Assembly: GCA_009838035.1 (NCBI GenBank)
Contig: VXSK01000025.1
Location: forward strand, 1 to 34,398
Source of the DNA: Gammaproteobacteria bacterium
GTDB lineage: Bacteria > Pseudomonadota > Gammaproteobacteria > Steroidobacterales > Foliamicaceae
DNA length: 34,398 nt
Direction of reading: 5' to 3'
Shown: piece by piece, positions 32,601-34,398 of the stretch
Layout: the number at the start of each line of letters is the position of its first letter
Numbering within the stretch: position 1 is the stretch's first letter
Notes under the pieces: generated by a model
Seen by the model: only the letters and a program-made list of their open reading frames with translations
Database searches by the model: none
Told to the model about the DNA's origin: nothing
Position numbers and translations under genes: made by a program

Positions 32601-34151
32601 CGCCGGGTCCTGCGGATCGCCGACGCGCGCGGCGAACGACTGGCGCTGCGCGGGCGTCCCGCGTCCGCGAACCTGTCTGAGGCCGCGGCGTTCATGGACG
32701 GCGCGAAGCGCATCCTGGTGTTCTCCATGGCCGGCGGCACCGGGCGCAGCTACCACGCGGATTTGTCTTGCGCCAACACCGAGCGGCGCGTGCATTACCT
32801 GCTCGAACCCGGCTGGCGGGCCGACCAGGCGATCCAGGGACTCGGCAGGACGCATCGGACGCACCAGGCGTCCGCGCCGCTGTTCCGGCCCGTCGCCACC
32901 GACGTGAAGGGCGAGCGCCGGTTCATCGCCACCATCGCGAGAAGGCTCGACAGCCTCGGCGCCATCACCCGCGGTCAGCGCGATTCCCAGACCGCCATGG
33001 GCGGCGGGCAATCGCTGTTCCGCGAGAGCGACAACCTCGAAAGCGCCTACGCGAAGGCGGCGCTGCGCCAGTTCTACGGCTCGCTCTGGCTCGGGCGCAT
33101 CGGCGGCTGGACGCCGGAGCGGTTCGAGGACGCCACAGGCCTCAAACTCTCCCACGAGGGTTCCCTGAAGGAGAACCTGCCGCCCATGCCGAAGTTCCTC
33201 AACCGTTTGCTGGCGCTGCCCATCGACGAGCAGAACGAGCTGTTCGCGGAACTTGAAACGCGCATCGCCGCCAACATCGAGCAGGCCGTCGAAGCCGGCA
33301 CCTACGAGCTCGGCGTCGAGACGGTGCGGGCCGACTCGCTGGCGGTGGCCGGACGGGAGACGCTGTACGATCACCCCGGAACCGGGGCGGCAACGGAGCT
33401 GGTCGAGATCCTGCGCCGCGACCGGCTTCAGCCGACGACGGCGGATGCGGCGCTCACCCTCGCTGCCCGCGATCCCGGATCCGACGGCCAACCGAGGCTC
33501 GCGGTCAATACCCGCTCGCAGCGCGCCGCGGTGGTGCTGTCCGCCCCCTCGCGGCTGTTCGACGACGGCGGCGTGCAGGAGCGCCTGCGTCTCCTGCGGC
33601 CCGACGCCCGCCAGTCGATGGCGCGCGACGAACTGCGTGCCTCGCACTGGCGCCGGGCTCCGGAGGCGGACTGGCGCCGCCTCTGGGACGACGAGGTGGC
33701 CGCGCTGCCCTCGCACCGGGAATCCCGGTTCTGGCTCGCCACGGGGCTTCTCTTGCCGGTCTGGGACCGGCTGCCCGCGGAGAACATGCGCGTGCGCCGG
33801 CTCACCACCGACGAAGGCGCTGCGTTGATCGGGCGCGTGCTCGATGCCGAACAGGTCCGCGCCGTGCGGCAGGCGTTCGGCCTGGGCGGCGGGTTCGACA
33901 TGACCGGGGAGGAAGCGTTCGAGGCCGTGCTCTCGCGCGGGGCCGCCATTCCGCTGGCCAACGGCTGGCGCGTCGCACGGCGCCGCCTCATGGGCGCCGA
34001 CCGCGTCGAGATCGAGGGCCCCGCCGATACCGATCTCCCGGCGCTCAAGCGCCTCGGCTGCACGGTGGAGATCGTCGCCTACCGCGCCCGCGTGTTCGCG
34101 CCGGACGCCGGGACGCTCGGTCGGGTGCTCGAACGCTGGCCGCCCGCGTGA
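29610..34151 (+). CDS. Methyltransferase-helicase fusion, strawberry-notch-type
   Basis: This 1513-residue protein has two enzymatic parts. An N-terminal N6-adenine-type methyltransferase has AdoMet motif EPSAGTG (170-176) and catalytic NPPF (239-242). A Pro/Ala-rich linker (about 330-500) contains a tandem duplication. A superfamily 2 helicase of the strawberry-notch type follows: Walker A GDGTGAGKGRQ (559-569), DEAH (from 676), VSATGATT, and a C-terminal lobe with SMAGGTGRSYHADL and QGLGRTHRTHQ (1076-1086) carrying the arginine finger. Such fusions occur on phages and islands and are thought to act in DNA modification or defence evasion. All key motifs are present. The last ~300 residues are unassigned. 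Confidence 0.92.
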   Translation: MPDAVSPADAAARPSAPPLAPVVGYGPPPARAVLPPARAEALIAAARTLLPLLEAGRPLDASTLRDAMTRAFGGTDAGGAWLWKDAYEAAEAALVLFLQRYGRAMRRRAGAGPDGPANMLAMLCALAALEPSHTRRSEEQVRLQQFSTPLPMAYAALKAAAVRPGDAVLEPSAGTGMLAVMAQCALGRQAVGALHLNEIAPVRAAVLAGLFPEAEVTRHNAEALADFLPHVRPSVVLMNPPFSATPGVSRGRRGADLRHVRSAFAMLPEGGRLVAVTSANCVPGDAAWNGAFAPRSGARVVFTMAIDGRAYARRGTGFETRLTVVDRSSGPGIAVDPSARAADAAELLDAAIASVPPRRTVELLDAAIASVPPRRTVEPAPGADLFGHVPVPRTRQSGTARRNAARPAPQSAHDWGPVAELEIASAAVDRKTESSAATAAGPYAAWRPSVVRVPGATAHPTPLVQSAAMAAVPHPRPSYPPMLPERVVTGAALSDAQLESVALAGAAHAGHLAARYRIGSGWETVHRCGEDGEPQDDGATADGETLSEPVRFRRGWMLGDGTGAGKGRQVAAVVLDRWLKGQRRALWLSQSDKLLEDARRDWTALGGRETDVIPLGKFRQGAEIPLTEGILFSTYATLRSPARQGKASRLDQIVEWLAGSLDEDDRHAFDGVVVFDEAHAMANAAGGKGNRGDIAPSQQGRAGLRLQHALPDARVVYVSATGATTVPGLAYAGRLGLWAAGETPFETRAEFVSAMKAGGVAALEVVARDLKALGLYQARALSYDGVEVDILEHALTDAQRRIYDAYAGAFKVIHANLTEALNATGIADGECTLNRNAKSAAMSAFEGSKQRFFGHLLTSMKCPSLIRAIEADLEHGRSAVVQLVSTGEALMERRLAEIPASEWDDLNVDLTPRETVIEFLAHAFPVQLQEPFTDAEGNLMSRPVFDDDGQPVLSQEAVARRDALIEKLAALPPVPAALDQIVQHFGHDAVAEVTGRSRRVLRIADARGERLALRGRPASANLSEAAAFMDGAKRILVFSMAGGTGRSYHADLSCANTERRVHYLLEPGWRADQAIQGLGRTHRTHQASAPLFRPVATDVKGERRFIATIARRLDSLGAITRGQRDSQTAMGGGQSLFRESDNLESAYAKAALRQFYGSLWLGRIGGWTPERFEDATGLKLSHEGSLKENLPPMPKFLNRLLALPIDEQNELFAELETRIAANIEQAVEAGTYELGVETVRADSLAVAGRETLYDHPGTGAATELVEILRRDRLQPTTADAALTLAARDPGSDGQPRLAVNTRSQRAAVVLSAPSRLFDDGGVQERLRLLRPDARQSMARDELRASHWRRAPEADWRRLWDDEVAALPSHRESRFWLATGLLLPVWDRLPAENMRVRRLTTDEGAALIGRVLDAEQVRAVRQAFGLGGGFDMTGEEAFEAVLSRGAAIPLANGWRVARRRLMGADRVEIEGPADTDLPALKRLGCTVEIVAYRARVFAPDAGTLGRVLERWPPA
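30645..30740 (+). repeat. Exact 48-bp tandem duplication inside the helicase gene
   Basis: Two identical 48-bp units (30645-30692 and 30693-30740) encode ELLDAAIASVPPRRTV twice in the linker between methyltransferase and helicase. The frame is kept. Identity at the DNA level implies a recent event. Confidence 0.97.
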
Positions 34152-34353
34152 CGCGGATCGAATGTCCGATACAGCGCGTGCTGCCGGCCCGCCAGGGTAC
34201 GTACCGCCGGCCCGCCAGGGCCTGCCGACCCGCCAGGGTCCGCCATCCGTATGGCCGGCTCGCGGGGTTCCGTGCAGGCGGAACCGCGCTTCCCCCATCG
34301 CCCGGGCGCGTGCATGCTGTCCTGCGGCACGCCCCATAGCAACGGAGAATGGA
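34152..34353. other. Intergenic region with short GC-rich repeats
   Basis: This gap after the helicase gene holds three near-copies of GCCGGCCCGCCAGGGT (34183-34198, 34206-34220, 34224-34239). It ends in a GGAG box at 34344-34347. No gene is seen. It could be another leader like those upstream. Confidence 0.5.
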
Positions 34354-34398
34354 ATGGACGCCTCCCACCCTGATGCTGAAGGACGGAGGGAAAGAAGT
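34354..34398 (+). CDS. Possible start of a gene, cut by the window end
   Basis: An ATG six bases after a GGAG box opens a frame of 15 codons (MDASHPDAEGRRERS) to the window edge. Strand and spacing fit the preceding gene block, but the length is too short to judge. Confidence 0.3.
   Translation, partial: MDASHPDAEGRRERS

Noticed and set aside
31992..34337. 781-codon minus-strand open frame
   Set aside because: It lies opposite the helicase domain, whose motifs are clear, and its product is Arg/Gly-rich without any family pattern.
1..34398. Avoidance of CTCGAG sites because of the PaeR7I-like enzyme
   Set aside because: Several CTCGAG sites are present by eye, for example near 2472, 17933, 24166, 26792, 29371 and 31101, so there is no obvious depletion.

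Overview
The window is very GC-rich, has densely overlapping genes with ATGA/GTGA junctions, and carries secreted beta-barrel-type proteins. This suggests a high-GC Gram-negative proteobacterium. Gammaproteobacteria is my guess from overall gene style; no ribosomal or housekeeping marker is present to prove it. Nearly everything is accessory DNA: a defence locus, integrases, two recombinase-in-trio (RIT) elements and a long block of island-type genes.

Layout. (1) 1-5302, all on the minus strand: three identical CRISPR repeats (the array runs off the left edge), a leader, cas2, a cas4-cas1 fusion, a PaeR7I/XhoI-family restriction endonuclease and its N6-adenine methyltransferase. Gaps of 1, 2 and 13 nt make these one apparent operon joining restriction-modification to CRISPR adaptation. 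No interference gene is visible. (2) 5611-8792: three related P4-type tyrosine integrases, one lacking its N-terminal half, meeting around an AT-rich patch. (3) 8838-11367: three exported beta-barrel-like proteins on the minus strand, then a decayed scrap of a fourth integrase. (4) 11738-20258: radC followed by a PAPS-reductase-like PP-loop gene. Each is split by a different RIT element of three minus-strand tyrosine recombinases. Removing each element together with one copy of a 6-bp repeat restores both reading frames exactly (167 and 276 codons). The second element lies one base before the SGGKDS nucleotide-binding loop. (5) 20415-34151, all on the plus strand: MoxR-type AAA ATPase, a 48-residue protein, a DUF3150-like protein, a VWA/DUF2201-like protein, a large ParB-like protein, a GHKL ATPase, a small paralogue of that protein's C-terminus, DUF2958, a conserved island protein, and a 1513-residue methyltransferase/strawberry-notch-type helicase fusion.

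How the genes may work together. In the left operon the methyltransferase protects CTCGAG sites, the endonuclease cuts unprotected DNA, and Cas4-Cas1/Cas2 could capture the resulting ends as spacers; this coupling is inference from gene order. The right block looks like the maintenance and DNA-processing core of an integrative island: ATPase-VWA chelatase-like pair, ParB, GHKL ATPase, helicase-methyltransferase. Several of its genes, and radC, are preceded by 140-240 nt GC-rich leaders with shared short motifs that may be structured RNAs. The two RIT elements share an unexpected asymmetric end structure: a 6-bp core, an inverted copy of the core, a 20-bp palindrome, then the core again. This is among the most informative new features of the window.
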